Positions 42,221-54,026 of a DNA stretch of 64,000 nucleotides are shown piece after piece. The number at the start of each line of letters is the position of its first letter. The stretch's first letter is position 1. The DNA is from Ophiobolus disseminans. Lineage: Eukaryota > Ascomycota > Dothideomycetes > Pleosporales > Phaeosphaeriaceae. The notes below the pieces were generated by a model that was not told where the DNA came from, did no database searches, and was given only the letters and a program-made list of their open reading frames with translations. The stretch covers positions 1,643,491 through 1,707,490 of the forward strand of contig MU006221.1 in NCBI GenBank assembly GCA_010093685.1. The letters are read 5' to 3'. Made by a program: the position numbers and the translations under genes.

Positions 42221-44512
42221 GTGCGCATGCAAGCAAGAGGCAGTTCCGCAAACGCCGGGTGGCTACAGGAGGGCATGATTCGAGGTCACATGCTGAGCAA
42301 GGCCATGCTGCCGCGCGACGAAGAGCTGGGCAAGAAGGATGACGACCACCGATACCTGCCAGCGCGGCGATCGGGCTGGTCGATATGGAACCACACGTTT
42401 CGCTGGCGGCGGAGAAGACTGCTGCTGGTGGTAGCTGGACTGTTCCTGGGATACATGGTCTGGAACAGCTTCATCGGACAGCGAGAGGTGGCATTGGACT
42501 TTATGGGCAATCCAATCGTCCCCGCCGTCGATCCGGCAGACGCCTACAACGAGCCTCTGGAACCCACAGGGCCACCGCCGGGCATACACGTGCCGCGAGA
42601 GACTAGACCGCACACCTTCGACGGCCAGATCCGTTTCTACCGCCTCGCGAGAACCCTGCGCAAAGCCGTGCATCGCACCGACGGCTACGATAGAACGAAC
42701 CGAAACGTCCTGTTCGCCATGTCGAGCTTGAAGAGCGCCTCGAACCTCATACCGATGATATGTGAGATGTCAAAATGGAGCAGGAATCACGTCCACGCGG
42801 CCTTCTTTGGTAGGGAAGACATACCACTGGACACTTTGCTGAAGATCAATGGCGTCGACGGGGTAAAATGCCCGGCGATGTGGCACGATGCGCGGCCAGA
42901 CTACATGGAGTACAGCAGCGATGCGCGCGCCCAGTCGGCCGTCATTGGCGCCCTGTCACATATCCACAGCTTTCTGCATCCACAGGCAGCCATCGTGGAC
43001 GACTCGATGTTGGAAAACGACTATTTTGCACGAGGCGTGCGCAACAAGACAGACAAGCTTGGCATTCCACTGATAGAAATACCCGAGAGCAAGTGGGAAG
43101 ACTTCATGTGGATCACGCGACTTGATGCTGGGTCGCTCAGGCACTGGCACTCGCCGGCAGTCGATATCATGATCCAAGTCCCGCCCGACTCGTCGAGTGT
43201 GTTGCGACTGATGCAGTCGATCAAAGCGGCTGACTACAAGGGACTGACGCCGCCTCGACTTATCATCGAGCTGCCCGCACAACTGGATGAGTCGGTCAAG
43301 CGGCATGTTGAGGAGCTGAAATGGCCGCCCCGCGACGGCCATTCTCAGGCGGAGAGTGGGCTTGTTGTCAGGCGTCGCATCGCAAACCACCGCTCGACCC
43401 AGGAAGACGCGGCCATACGTTTCTTGGAGCTCTTCTACCCGACAAGTACCGTCAACTCACACGTCCTGCTACTATCACCACAAGCGCAGCTGTCGCCCCG
43501 ATATTTTCACTTTGTCAAGTACGCGCTACTGGAGTACAAGTTCTCTGCCTTTGGCACCCATGATGAAGCAAGCCGCAATTTGATGGGCGTAAGCCTCGAG
43601 CTGCCATCCTTATTGCTGGATGGCAAGACGACGCTGACGCCACCGGGCGTGAAGGATATGCTCACTGATCGCTATGAAAAGTTGTATCCCAAGACGCCTA
43701 GTTCTCCGTTCCTGTGGCAAGCTCCCAACAGCCACGCAACACTGTTCTTCGGCGACAAGTGGGCCGAGCTACACTCATTTCTCAGCAGTCGCGTCATCAA
43801 GCACCAGTCGTCCACCAAGCCCGTTTCGCGCGCAAAGCTCGTCTCAGAGAGTTTACCGGCATGGACGGAGTATATGCTTGAGTTCATGAGAGCTCGGAGC
43901 TATACGCTACTATATCCGGCGAAGTCAGCAGAAGCCATGGTCACCATACACAATGAGCTATATCATGTGCCGGAGGAGTATGCTGTCAGATCACCGGACG
44001 AAACGAAGCCAAATACCCCACCACAAGCCGATGAGCCCTTCTTGCGAGGGGATACACCACCTCAACAGCGTCCCAACAACCCTGAGCCTCCCGTCATTCC
44101 CGGTTCGAAGCCTCTCCACCTCGCCCTCCCCTTCGAAGGCGACCTGCCAGAGCTGCAGCACCTACCACACCTCCTCTACGACGGCTCTATCATCACCCCC
44201 GGGAAAGCGTCCAACATCGCACAGAATTACGCTACCACTCTCCAGAAAGAGGTCGGTGGGTGCACAATACCCAAGGGCAAGCATCGCAAAGTCGTCCACG
44301 GCGAGGCACGTGACCTCTTTTGCTTCGAGGACGACGATGAGGGGGACTGGGTGGATGATATTAATGACGAGCTGGTGAAGGCACGGGCACGGGAGCAGTT
44401 GCTGGTGGATGCGGAGAGCAAGGGGCTGCCGTTGACGGCGTTTCTGCCTGAGGTGGAGACCGCGACGAGCACAAGGGCGAGGAAGGTTGTGGTGCAGACT
44501 GGGGTGGCTTAA
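42221..44512 (+). CDS. Type II membrane protein, glycosyltransferase family 2-like
   Basis: 763 residues from the first Met; a Met at 42275 is an equally good start. A single membrane segment (RRRRLLLVVAGLFLGYMVWN, about 63-82) follows a basic cytosolic tail, the topology of Golgi glycosyltransferases. A first domain (about 160-300) has NVLFAMSSLKSASNLIPMIC. The GT-A-like start is DIMIQVPPDSSSVLRLMQSI then ADYKGLTPPRLIIELP, as in fungal family 2 transferases. Later come VLLLSPQAQLSPRYFHFVKY and SSPFLWQAPNSHATLFFG. The tail is Pro/acid-rich (CFEDDDEGDWVDD). Donor and acceptor cannot be read from this. No intron. Confidence 0.65.
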   Translation: MRMQARGSSANAGWLQEGMIRGHMLSKAMLPRDEELGKKDDDHRYLPARRSGWSIWNHTFRWRRRRLLLVVAGLFLGYMVWNSFIGQREVALDFMGNPIVPAVDPADAYNEPLEPTGPPPGIHVPRETRPHTFDGQIRFYRLARTLRKAVHRTDGYDRTNRNVLFAMSSLKSASNLIPMICEMSKWSRNHVHAAFFGREDIPLDTLLKINGVDGVKCPAMWHDARPDYMEYSSDARAQSAVIGALSHIHSFLHPQAAIVDDSMLENDYFARGVRNKTDKLGIPLIEIPESKWEDFMWITRLDAGSLRHWHSPAVDIMIQVPPDSSSVLRLMQSIKAADYKGLTPPRLIIELPAQLDESVKRHVEELKWPPRDGHSQAESGLVVRRRIANHRSTQEDAAIRFLELFYPTSTVNSHVLLLSPQAQLSPRYFHFVKYALLEYKFSAFGTHDEASRNLMGVSLELPSLLLDGKTTLTPPGVKDMLTDRYEKLYPKTPSSPFLWQAPNSHATLFFGDKWAELHSFLSSRVIKHQSSTKPVSRAKLVSESLPAWTEYMLEFMRARSYTLLYPAKSAEAMVTIHNELYHVPEEYAVRSPDETKPNTPPQADEPFLRGDTPPQQRPNNPEPPVIPGSKPLHLALPFEGDLPELQHLPHLLYDGSIITPGKASNIAQNYATTLQKEVGGCTIPKGKHRKVVHGEARDLFCFEDDDEGDWVDDINDELVKARAREQLLVDAESKGLPLTAFLPEVETATSTRARKVVVQTGVA

Positions 44513-44854
44513 TGAGTATCAGGTTTGATTTGGCGTCTGGATAGAATATATATGGTGTATTAGATATTCAAGATATTTTTGGTTGTGCAAATATACACTA
44601 AAAGCGTTTCCTGCGTCAAATGCTGAAGTACTTCGCTATAATGTTCACGATCGGCGAAATGTGCGGGTGGCGACCTAAGCGGTGCTAGCGCCAAAAAAGT
44701 CCAGTCGCCATCATCAGTACATGGACAGAGGTCGTCGCCTCGGCCATCTCGACTGCCATCCAACGTCTGCGCGCCCGCTTTCCCTCCTGTCTCTCAATTG
44801 CTTTCTCATAGCGTTTCCTTTCTAATTCCTCTGTTTGATACCCTAGACTTGGCC
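44513..44854. other. Intergenic, no gene seen
   Basis: About 340 bases. Upstream frame open from 44798 reads into the polymerase gene but is leader-like. No element recognised. Confidence 0.45.
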
Positions 44855-47800
44855 ATGCTCGGGCGGGCAGTGCGGCGGACGGTCTGCAGCGACGCCTGGA
44901 GGCCGCAAATAAATGGCAGAACAACAGCAGGCATAACCTCAATCGCCACACACACACACAGCTCGAGCCGGTCACGGCGGCAAATTCCCCCGCCACGGCA
45001 CGAGACACGCTCTCTCGCGACGACGGCCGAGCTGCAGCCCACGCCTGCCCCGTCGCCCTTCCATGGCTTCATGCAGGCCTGGGGCTCGCGCACGCAGGCC
45101 CCCGATCTTGCGCGCCTGCGGCCCTGGGACCCCGTGAACCCGCTGGTCCTGCACGAATCGCTCGCCGAGCCCTCGAACGTAGGCAAACGGAACCAACCGG
45201 GCGTGGGCTTGGATCCCGTCGAGCTGCACCAGAACCTGTATGCCTGCCTGCGCGTGGGCCGAGTCGAGCGGGCGTCCATCATCCTCAACCGCATGTCGGC
45301 GATATACCAGCCCGAGGCACCGGAGCTGGTCGACGCCCACAACATCTACCTGCAGACGCTCTTCGAGCTCGCGCAGCATGACGGCAAGGCGAATTCCATG
45401 GCCACGATAGAGGACTGGTACCGCTCGAACATCGAGCTCAAGGGCATCCCGCCCAACGTGCAAACCTTCATTACCCTCCTACGGGCCGCCATGAACTTTC
45501 TTGAGGACGGGGCGCTGGACGAGGCGGTGCGCAAGTACATGGCCATGGCGCAACAGCAGGGCGAGCATATAGTCGACGAGATCAACTACTCGCCCGACTT
45601 CACCGACGAGGAGTGGGACGTGCTGATACGCGCCCAGCCAGAGGCCTTCGAGGAGCCTCCGCAGGTGCACGAAGTCCAAGAGCAGCTCGTCAACGCGCCG
45701 TCTGTCCGCAAGAGCCTGATGGAACACGGCCTGCCGCAGAACCACACCCTCAAGATCAAACCCGTGCCCCAGAAGGGCCTCGGCCTTGACTCGCTGCAAC
45801 AATCACTCGCCATCTTTGAGGACGCCCAGCGAGTTGCATACCCGCACGACATGCAGGGCACACAGGAGGAGAAGGACCAGGCGTACGCATATGCACGCCA
45901 ACTGCGCATGGAGAAGGACGGGTTGGAGGCGTCTGTGGACCGATGGCGACAAGAAGACGAGAAGCTGCAGCGTATGGGCATCCACGGCGTCATGAACACG
46001 AAACCCATCCAGGCCCTCATGTACAACTGGTATACCGGCCTCGTGCCCCTATTCAAAAAGCACATCGAGCACTGCAAAACCATCATGGCTGCCCAAGACA
46101 AGGAGAACATCAAGGACCCTGCCCAGACCTACGGCCCGTGGCTCGAGAGATGCAAGCCTGAACGGCTGGCCGCCCTGACCATTTCTCGCGCCGTCGCATC
46201 CGGCATCAGAGGCGACAGATCTGATCGCGCTGCTAACAAGATTTCTTCCATGTCTGTCAGGATTGGCACCGACATCATGGACTATCTGAACGCCGACGCT
46301 CAGGTGCGCCGGGAGACCTTTCTGAAGAAGCAGCGCAAGCAGATGCGAATGGCACTTATAAATAGGCTGCACAAGTCGACAAAGACTGCTTCAGTCACCC
46401 CTCCGGTATCAGAGCCCGAAGGCTACTCAGCTGCCCTATATGAGAAGACGCAGATTCCTCTAGAAGCAAGGACCCGGCTGGGGGCGCTCGCGCTTGAATT
46501 GCTCATGCAGACAAGCACCATCACCGTCACCGCCGAGGACCCCAAGACCGGCAAGACACTGACTAGCAACCAAGCTGCATTCCAACACAGTGTAGGCTAT
46601 GCCCAGGGCAAGAGGACCGGTTGGATCCTTCCTCACCACCGCCTCATCGCGAAGCTTCGCACCGAGTCTGTACAGCACATCCAACCCGTTAATCTCCCCA
46701 TGATTGTTGAGCCGAAGCCGTGGTCAAGTTTTGAAGATGGTGGCTATTACAGTATTCCGCAACGAGTTGTGCGTCAAAAAGCCGGCGATCCCGCCCAAAA
46801 AGCCTATGCTCAGTCGGCCATCGACAACGGTGACATGTCCAAGGTACTAGCCGGCTTGGACGTTCTAGGTAAGGTTCCCTGGCAGATCAATGGTGAGGTT
46901 CTGAACGTCATGGCGGAGGTTTGGAACAGTGGTGAGGGCCTGGGTGGCATCGTCCCTGAAGAGTCGAATTTGGAACGACCCGCGGACCCGCCCGCGGATG
47001 CCACCAACCAAGAACGCGCGCGATACGGAAAGAGGCTACAAGAATATGAGAACCTTAAGGCCGGCCTACACTCTCAGCGATGCTTCCAGAACTTCCAGTT
47101 GGAGACTGCTCGAGCCTTCGTCAACGAGAAAAAGATCTTCTTTCCGCACAGTGTTGACTTCCGAGGACGTGCTTATCCGCTGCCGCCTATTCTCAACCAC
47201 ATCGGCTCCGATGTTGCGAGAGGCCTCCTCAAGTTTGCGCACGGCAAGGAGCTTGGTACGATTGGGCTGCAATGGCTCAAAATCCATCTGGCTAACCTGT
47301 ACGGGTTTGACAAGGCCAGCTTGAAGGAGCGGGAGCAATTCGCTATGGACAACCTTGGGGAAATCTATGACTCGGCTAATAACCCTCTGGATGGACGGCG
47401 TTGGTGGACAAAAGCAGAAGACCCGTGGCAATGTCTGTCGTGTTGCATCGAACTGAAGAATGCGTTTGATTCGCCGGACCCAGCTCGGTACATGTCACAG
47501 CTTCCGGTTCACCAGGACGGAACCTGCAACGGCCTTCAGCATTACGCGGCGTTGGGAGGTGATCATGCAGGTGCCCGACAGGTGAATTTGGAGCCCTCGG
47601 ATCGACCCCAGGATATCTACACCGGTGTCGCCGAGTTGGTCAAGGAGATGGTTGCGAAGGAGGCTGCTGAGGGGCTGACGCTCGCTAAATTCATCAACGG
47701 TCACATTACTCGGAAAGTCGTCAAACGCACGGTAATGACGAACGTGTACGGTGTCACCTTTATGGGAGCTAAGATCCAGGTCGAGGATGAGCTCAGAGCT

Positions 47801-49207
47801 TTGTTTCCAAACTTCAAGGAGACTGACAAGGTCAAATCGCTTGGATCTGTGGCGTTGTATGTTGCCTACAAGATTTTCGAAGCGCTTGGCAAGATTTTCA
47901 ATGGCGCCCAAGAGATCCAGTATTGGCTGGGTGAGTGTGGTGATCGCATCACCACATCCCTGAACAAGGAGCAGATCAAGAGGATAAGAGCAAGGCATGA
48001 GGGTCTCATGGTAGACTATGACCCCAAGTTCAAGGTGCCAAAGAAGGTTTCGCAATCCGAGAGAACCAAGTTGAACAAGGAGCTGGAGGCATTCAAGACA
48101 AGCATCATCTGGACCACGCCTCTGAAAATGCCCATCGTCCAGCCGTACAGGAAAGACTCCACCACCAAGGTGATGACGAAGCTTCAAGCCATTACCGTCG
48201 TAAAGCGCTCACCAAAGGATACCGTCGACAAGCGCAAACAACTCCAAGCTTTTCCGCCTAACTTCATCCATTCCTTAGACGCAACTCATATGACGCTTTC
48301 CGCGCTCAAATGTAGCGAAATGGGGCTTGATTTCGCAGCTGTACACGACAGCTTCTGGACACACGCTTCGGACATCCCGAACTTGAACATCATCCTCCGT
48401 GATGCGTTCGTGCGCATGCACTCGGAAGACATCGTTGCCCGTCTGGCCGAGGAGTTCAAGGCTCGCTACGCGGGCGCTATGTACTGCGCCAGCCTCTTCT
48501 CCACCAGCAAAGTTGGTGCCGAAATCAGGAAATGGCGCCGAGATCTTTACAGAGCCCGTGGGCAAACTGTAAGCAAGGAGACTGCTCGTTCGGGCCGGAC
48601 CACCATCGAAGAGCTTGCCATGGAAGCCAAGAGGCAAGATCTGCTCAACAGCGAAGATCCCGAGGAAGTCAAACAGGGCGAGGAGATGGTCACGCCGACC
48701 AGCATCTGGATAGAAAACCAAGATCCCAAGGCCCTCACATCCTACAGACTCGGCTTGCTCGGTGAGACGAAAGTTAGGGGCAAGAAGAACTCAAGTGCCG
48801 CCTACGACGAGATGCGCGACAAAGTCCTGGACCGCGAGGCCGAAGTCATCGCCGAAATGAAACACACGACAGATGAAGCTACCGAGCCCACACTCACCAC
48901 CGAGTCCACCCTCGCCATCAGACCCGATGTCGAACCTGAGCTCGACCCCGCCGCGGAATCCGAACCCGACGCCGAACTCGACCCTGAAGCCACCACCGAA
49001 CCCGAACCCGAAGTCGAGCTCGACTCCAACGGAGAACCCAAGCTCAAGCTACCCTCCCGGGGCACCGCCGCCCAGGCCAGAAGCAAACTCGGCGCCGGTG
49101 AACACGGCACCGTGCAAGTTTGGATCCCGCTCACTTTCCCACCTGTACCGCAAAAGGGCGGTTGGGATGTGTCGCGCCTCCGCGAGTCGCAGTACTTTTT
49201 CTCGTGA
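44855..49207 (+). CDS. RPO41: Mitochondrial DNA-directed RNA polymerase (T7-like)
   Basis: 1450 residues from Met at 44855; an in-frame Met at 44798 is possible but this start gives a basic, hydroxylated presequence (MLGRAVRRTVCSDAWRPQIN). It transcribes mitochondrial DNA. N-terminal PPR-like and linker regions (to about 620) precede the T7-type catalytic domain: DFRGRAYPLPPILNHIGSDV (about 767), HQDGTCNGLQHYAALGGD with the first catalytic Asp (about 886), KRTVMTNVYGVTFMGAK with the nucleotide-contacting Lys and Tyr (about 955), FIHSLDATHM, and AVHDSFWTHASD with the second catalytic Asp (about 1161). The C-terminus carries a long Glu/Pro/Asp-rich insertion (about 1340-1400) before the final DVSRLRESQYFFS, which matches the usual family end. 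No introns. Confidence 0.95.
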   Translation: MLGRAVRRTVCSDAWRPQINGRTTAGITSIATHTHSSSRSRRQIPPPRHETRSLATTAELQPTPAPSPFHGFMQAWGSRTQAPDLARLRPWDPVNPLVLHESLAEPSNVGKRNQPGVGLDPVELHQNLYACLRVGRVERASIILNRMSAIYQPEAPELVDAHNIYLQTLFELAQHDGKANSMATIEDWYRSNIELKGIPPNVQTFITLLRAAMNFLEDGALDEAVRKYMAMAQQQGEHIVDEINYSPDFTDEEWDVLIRAQPEAFEEPPQVHEVQEQLVNAPSVRKSLMEHGLPQNHTLKIKPVPQKGLGLDSLQQSLAIFEDAQRVAYPHDMQGTQEEKDQAYAYARQLRMEKDGLEASVDRWRQEDEKLQRMGIHGVMNTKPIQALMYNWYTGLVPLFKKHIEHCKTIMAAQDKENIKDPAQTYGPWLERCKPERLAALTISRAVASGIRGDRSDRAANKISSMSVRIGTDIMDYLNADAQVRRETFLKKQRKQMRMALINRLHKSTKTASVTPPVSEPEGYSAALYEKTQIPLEARTRLGALALELLMQTSTITVTAEDPKTGKTLTSNQAAFQHSVGYAQGKRTGWILPHHRLIAKLRTESVQHIQPVNLPMIVEPKPWSSFEDGGYYSIPQRVVRQKAGDPAQKAYAQSAIDNGDMSKVLAGLDVLGKVPWQINGEVLNVMAEVWNSGEGLGGIVPEESNLERPADPPADATNQERARYGKRLQEYENLKAGLHSQRCFQNFQLETARAFVNEKKIFFPHSVDFRGRAYPLPPILNHIGSDVARGLLKFAHGKELGTIGLQWLKIHLANLYGFDKASLKEREQFAMDNLGEIYDSANNPLDGRRWWTKAEDPWQCLSCCIELKNAFDSPDPARYMSQLPVHQDGTCNGLQHYAALGGDHAGARQVNLEPSDRPQDIYTGVAELVKEMVAKEAAEGLTLAKFINGHITRKVVKRTVMTNVYGVTFMGAKIQVEDELRALFPNFKETDKVKSLGSVALYVAYKIFEALGKIFNGAQEIQYWLGECGDRITTSLNKEQIKRIRARHEGLMVDYDPKFKVPKKVSQSERTKLNKELEAFKTSIIWTTPLKMPIVQPYRKDSTTKVMTKLQAITVVKRSPKDTVDKRKQLQAFPPNFIHSLDATHMTLSALKCSEMGLDFAAVHDSFWTHASDIPNLNIILRDAFVRMHSEDIVARLAEEFKARYAGAMYCASLFSTSKVGAEIRKWRRDLYRARGQTVSKETARSGRTTIEELAMEAKRQDLLNSEDPEEVKQGEEMVTPTSIWIENQDPKALTSYRLGLLGETKVRGKKNSSAAYDEMRDKVLDREAEVIAEMKHTTDEATEPTLTTESTLAIRPDVEPELDPAAESEPDAELDPEATTEPEPEVELDSNGEPKLKLPSRGTAAQARSKLGAGEHGTVQVWIPLTFPPVPQKGGWDVSRLRESQYFFS

Positions 49208-50363
49208 TTGAGGGATGCGCTAAGCGGCGATGCCGAACGAGAGTTTCATTGCATGATGCTTGATGGGTGGGGTATCAGGGCGACGCCGCAGATTCGGCGT
49301 ACGGATAGTTGGGTTTGGGCGTGGGTGTGGGCGGTGCGGGGAAGGAAAGGGGAGACTGAGTGGGATGGGTTTGGGGTGAATAAGAAGAGAGGGAGTAGGA
49401 TGGCGCACGAGAGGGTTGAAGAAGAAGAACGAGGAGAGGTGGTATTTTGGCATCCGGCGCAATTTCGGGGCGGGTCTGTTGGCATGGTGTGCTTGTTTTG
49501 CATTTGCATTTGCGTGGTGTTTTTGTACTGGCATGGGACAATGGGAGGTATGTGGATTATGTGACTATGTGTAGAAGGGGTTCGTGAATACCTCGTGTAT
49601 ATATATGATGGACGGCATGGCATCCACCGCTCTTGGTTATGGGTGGGTTGAGCTGATAATGATCATGTTTGAGGTTGAACTGCCTGGGGTATTCCTAATC
49701 TTATAGATCTTGTGTGAAGCTTTAGTGGGACTCGGAAGGATCAAAGTGAGGCTGTGAGTATCTTGGGATCACAATGGGCATGCACCTCGGTGGCCCGCCG
49801 GTGTCTTCTTTCGGTAGCGACGGCCCCCACGTTTCGCCGCTTCAGTCCTCCACACACCATCATCAACAACAACGTGCAGCGTGCACACCCGCCCAGCGCG
49901 CTCTCAGCCCCCAAATCGCGTAAAGATGAGGGGTCTCCGATTAGTTCCCTGCGTCTGACTGCCACCCGGATAAGGATAGTATCGTCGCTGCTCGCCGGTG
50001 TTGAGGTCATGACTCCCTTCGTTTATGTTGACCAACAGGTTGCAGTCATCGACTGCCTGTTGAACGCTGCCTTCTGATGTGGCGGACGAGCTGAAGAACC
50101 CACGTCGCACACAATACACGCTCGCGCGTCATCACAGTCCTTCACCGGCAGAAAATGAGGCTCAGTTACTCCTTCCGGCCTTGTATGTGATGGCCATGCG
50201 CTCGATTGGTCGTACTCTCAACGAGGCAGCCGCCGGTGGAGATACGAGGTGGCACATTTGGTTGCCGTTCCGTCCTGCATGAGGTATTAAAGCCGAGGCT
50301 CCCACCTGTACGCTAAAGTCGAACCTCCAACAGCCTCATGCGACTACGGCGGTATCCTTGGCC
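49208..50363. other. Intergenic, no supported gene
   Basis: About 1.15 kb. Frames on both strands are open over 49.2-49.6 kb because the DNA is G-rich on one strand, but they show no motif. It includes the polymerase 3' UTR and the next promoter. Confidence 0.45.
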
Positions 50364-53283
50364 ATGAGGATCAACTTCACCACATGCGCTGCCGTGTACA
50401 GGAACGACACCTTCCTTCAGGAACTGTATAGGTGGGATGGAGCGACTCCCGGAATCGAAGAACGGAACCAAACCCTCAACTACCAAAATCAAATCACAAG
50501 AGAAGGATGCAGACAAGTTTGCGGAACAGGGACGAGTTATTACACGTGGGAGGAAGTCTCGAGTACACTGACGACGTGGATATTGCCCGTTGTCGGTACC
50601 CTGCTCCAGGCGCCCTTTGAAAGCAATGCGACTCGACGCACATTCCTGGCTATCGCGCGCTGGGTGGGCTCACCCATTGTGTCGCTCTCATACGTGCTAT
50701 GGAACATCAAAGTATCCGCAAAGGCAGCGCTAATGGTCGACATGGCCGTCAAGTTCGACGAAAAGCCGGATCGTAAGACCGACTTTGGTAGCATGCGCGA
50801 CTCAATGTACTTGTTATTGGTGATGAACCAGTATACATTGAGGCCAGACGTGGTCGAGCGAAAGAAAGAAGCCGAATGTTTGTTGCGCATCGCGTTGTTT
50901 AGTAGAGATCTGCAGTTGACTGACACGGACAAGTCGCTGCGTCAAATGCGACGCATTCTGGCGAGAGAGTTGCGCGAGATGAGAAGACGAGGAGCAGTAC
51001 CAGGTGCGTTCATGCATGCATTTTCCGAATACCTTAGCTAACCTCGTGAAGTGTTCGTGTCAATTTTGTGGTTCCTTTTCGCCTTCGCGTTATCCGTCGA
51101 AGGTGCCTTTGGTCACATGGGCCAGAATACCACCGCTCACGACCTCGCTCTCGGCTGCCTACTGGCCTGGTTCCCTGTGTTAATCATGGGGTCGATTGTT
51201 GACCGCAATCCCATCGCCGCAGAAGCGATCCGGACAAAGCTGAACGCCTTGGTTGACCATGTGCGACACTCCATTCGTAACGAAAAACATCGCAACCACT
51301 TCATCAATTCTTTCCGGGACCAGAAGGACTTCGACTACTTCAAAGTCCGGGTGGATAATGTCGCCAGTGGCGAGAACAAGATGGAGGAGTTTTTCGAGGA
51401 GTTCGCAGGCCAGGCTCGAGTGCGCTGGCATTACGGAGCGGCGCATCCAATCTTGTCGGACATTGAAGATTGCTACATTGCAGAAAAAGGTCGAAACTGG
51501 CTTGCGGACGAAAGAGACGCACGCCTCCATCTCGTCTTAGGCCCGGTCAATGAAGAAGGACTCATGTGGTTCGACATCAGAGAGTTCTGGCAGGTTTTGA
51601 GCGCCATCATCATTGTTGGAGGGAGCTGCGGTGGCGCCTTCGTCTTGAGCTTCTTCACGCCGACTGTCGGGTTGGGGTGCCGTAGTGGCGGATACACCAT
51701 CTTCTTCTCCGTCGCACTAGGTCTTATGTTCTTCGAAATGACGGTCTGGCTGGTTACGTCGCCGTACGAAGTTCGGGCGCCGTGGCTCATGTCGGTCTTG
51801 GAGCGACTCCGACGATACGAATTCTTCAAGCGATGGGAAAGCAGTACGCAAGAGAGATGGACGATGTTGCAGCGTCGGGCCTCGAGCTTCTCGTTGGTCA
51901 CCGAGAACAGGCTCATTCGATTCATCGCTAAGCTCGCGCAACTACCTCCTTGGAAGGACAAGCGCGCTGTGCGGCGGAATGTTACGGATAGCTTGGAGGC
52001 TAGGTTCAGACGCCTGAGAAATATGGGCACTTCAAAGAGATGGGAGATATTTTTCTTCCGTCCGGTCGAGACCTTCAACACCATCTGGCTGGTGAGTCTC
52101 CATCGCTTGCTTCGCACCTTCACCAATCTTGTGCGGCTGGAACTTGTATGATCATCGCGTTATGACTTTGCTAACTCATGATCCAGATTTATATCGTCCT
52201 CGCGCAGACCTTCGGCTGGTACAAAACCTGCGACTGCGTGACCAGCATGTGGGCAGGCGGAGGAGGTTATCTCGACTTCAGCAAGCAAGACATCTCTAAC
52301 AGCAAATGGGTGAAGTACTATTGGACCGCGGGTACTTGCCTCACAGCGTTCGTAATGATGTCTTCAATGTTTTACATCACGGTGGAGGTACGTGCTGCTG
52401 CAGTGTTTGAGTTTTATCCATGAGCTAATACCTGTTCCAGTGGTGTCAACAATCTTTCTTATCTACCGAAATCTACGAGGACGCCATGACTGGTTTGGGC
52501 TACACTCGAGACTACAGATGTTGGACCTACTGGTTCCGCGCAGCGTCCCGCTTTATCTCCAGGTTCACTTTCGACCCGCTCGAGTCGCTTGGTGTCAAGT
52601 TTGGCCTGATCAAGTCGCGCCAGAAGACGCTCGTGTGGACGCGAAAGCATCACCACGACCCCGATCTGTCTCACCAACGCGTCCAGCCGCTTGTACCACT
52701 GCCGCGCCACGTGTCGTCCCCTTCCATCGAGCTCACAGACTACTCTACTGTCCCACACGACGAATCCGCGATCCAAGACACCCCTGCGATGGCGCACTCG
52801 CTATTCCCACCCGCCATCACCACTCGACGCCCGCGCAACGAAAGCGACGCATCGTTCACCGAGCCGACGCTGCCCATCTACGAGCAATACCGCCGTAGCG
52901 ACGACCGCCAAAGCGACGAGCGACCAAGCGACGACTCACACAGGCCGTTGATACAACGGCCATCCGACGTACATCGCTCCCGCGCCAGTTCTGCATCGCG
53001 TCGCACGAGTGGGGAGGCACAGCGAGGTGGCGAGGATCGTCGAAGCAGCAAGGCAACGGACGGGCGATCAAGCAGCGAGTACATGCTGTCGCCCACGTCT
53101 CCGCTGGAAGAGCAATCGGGCTTTGGGGGATGGCTAGGCTTGAACACGACTGTTCAAAGCAGACAGGGGTATCGCAGGGCGAATTCGGATCCTGGGAGTC
53201 CGCCGTTTGAGATGGAGACACAGGCTGGTGAGATGGGGTTGGGAATTGATATTGGTAGTGGGATGAAAGAGAGAGTAGAATGA
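50364..53283 (+). CDS. Polytopic membrane protein, unknown function
   Basis: Four exons: 50364-51003, 51052-52091, 52187-52387 and 52441-53283 (introns 48, 95 and 53 bases), giving 907 residues. About eight membrane segments: TWILPVVGTLLQAPF, SPIVSLSYVLWNI, VFVSILWFLFAFALSVEG, LALGCLLAWFPVLIMGSIV, VLSAIIIVGGSCGGAFVLSF, YTIFFSVALGLMFFEMTVWL, NTIWLIYIVLAQTF and AGTCLTAFVMMSSMFYITV. A soluble loop between the fourth and fifth has DFDYFKVRVDNVASGENKM. The last 230 residues are Ser/Arg/Asp-rich and cytosolic-looking. A CxQQS stretch opens the final exon. It resembles large uncharacterised ascomycete membrane proteins; no transporter motif is seen. Confidence 0.8.
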
Positions 53284-53830
53284 ATTCAAAATTAGTGCGC
53301 ATGCGCTGCAAAGACAATTAGCCGCTTGCTTGTCTGCCTTCACAAAAGCTCTCGGAACCTACTACTAACTCTTATATCCGGCGTGCTTCGCAAGCCAAAG
53401 CTAGCCTAAACTTACTTCCCCTATCGAAATAGGATGCTTCTCTTCGACTCTCGAAAGGAAACAAATACTCTAGATTGTAATTAAGAGTTCCCACTACATG
53501 TTATACCGAATCGTGGCCTGTAACCTGGCGCCAATTGAACAGTTATGGTACATGCCCCCTAGTACCACATAATATAGCGACAGAGCCCCTACATAAAACA
53601 GCATTCAAGGATCCTCGAACATAATCACCCTGTGCAAAACTGTCCGCCACGTTACTAGCTGCATTCGAGAGGCTGCTTTCATGTGCATTGGCGATCTTGA
53701 CAGCTTTGGAAGCGGTCTGCTCCCATTCACGGTAACAATCGAAGTCGGCAGGTGTGTACCCAGTGTAAGCCTAGGGAGATGATTCGAGACATCTAGCACG
53801 TTTCCAGTGGCGAACGGGCTGTGTGCGGTC
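53284..53830. other. Intergenic, no gene seen
   Basis: About 550 bases between the membrane-protein gene and the solo LTR. Nothing recognised. Confidence 0.45.
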
Positions 53831-54026
53831 TTGTCGCGGTGTGGGAACAGCGCATATGCAGGAAGAATTGAAGGATTGAACTGAGCTTTTATTGAGTGAA
53901 GCTACAAACTGTATATATAGGTATGTGGCTATGGGCAGCGCTAGTTCAATGTAGGTAGTCGCAACTCGCTACCATACAAGCGAGGTGCAATTGCAGGTGA
54001 GGCAGGAGACACCCCAAACCGTGACA
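53831..54026 (-). mobile_element. Solo LTR, family B, copy 2 (196 bp)
   Basis: Reverse copy of the LTR split by the LINE at 30.6 kb. Ends TGTCGCGG and CCGTGACA, with perfect duplications GGTCT (53826-53830 and 54027-54031). It shares the TGCGACTACCTACATTGA segment and the GTTCAATCCTTCAATTCTTC segment with copy 1. Because it is uninterrupted it defines the empty site of the LINE insertion. Confidence 0.88.

Noticed and set aside
49246..49623. Overlapping long minus-strand frames 3' of the RNA polymerase
   Set aside because: They result from strand-biased G-rich DNA; no motif and all three frames look alike.
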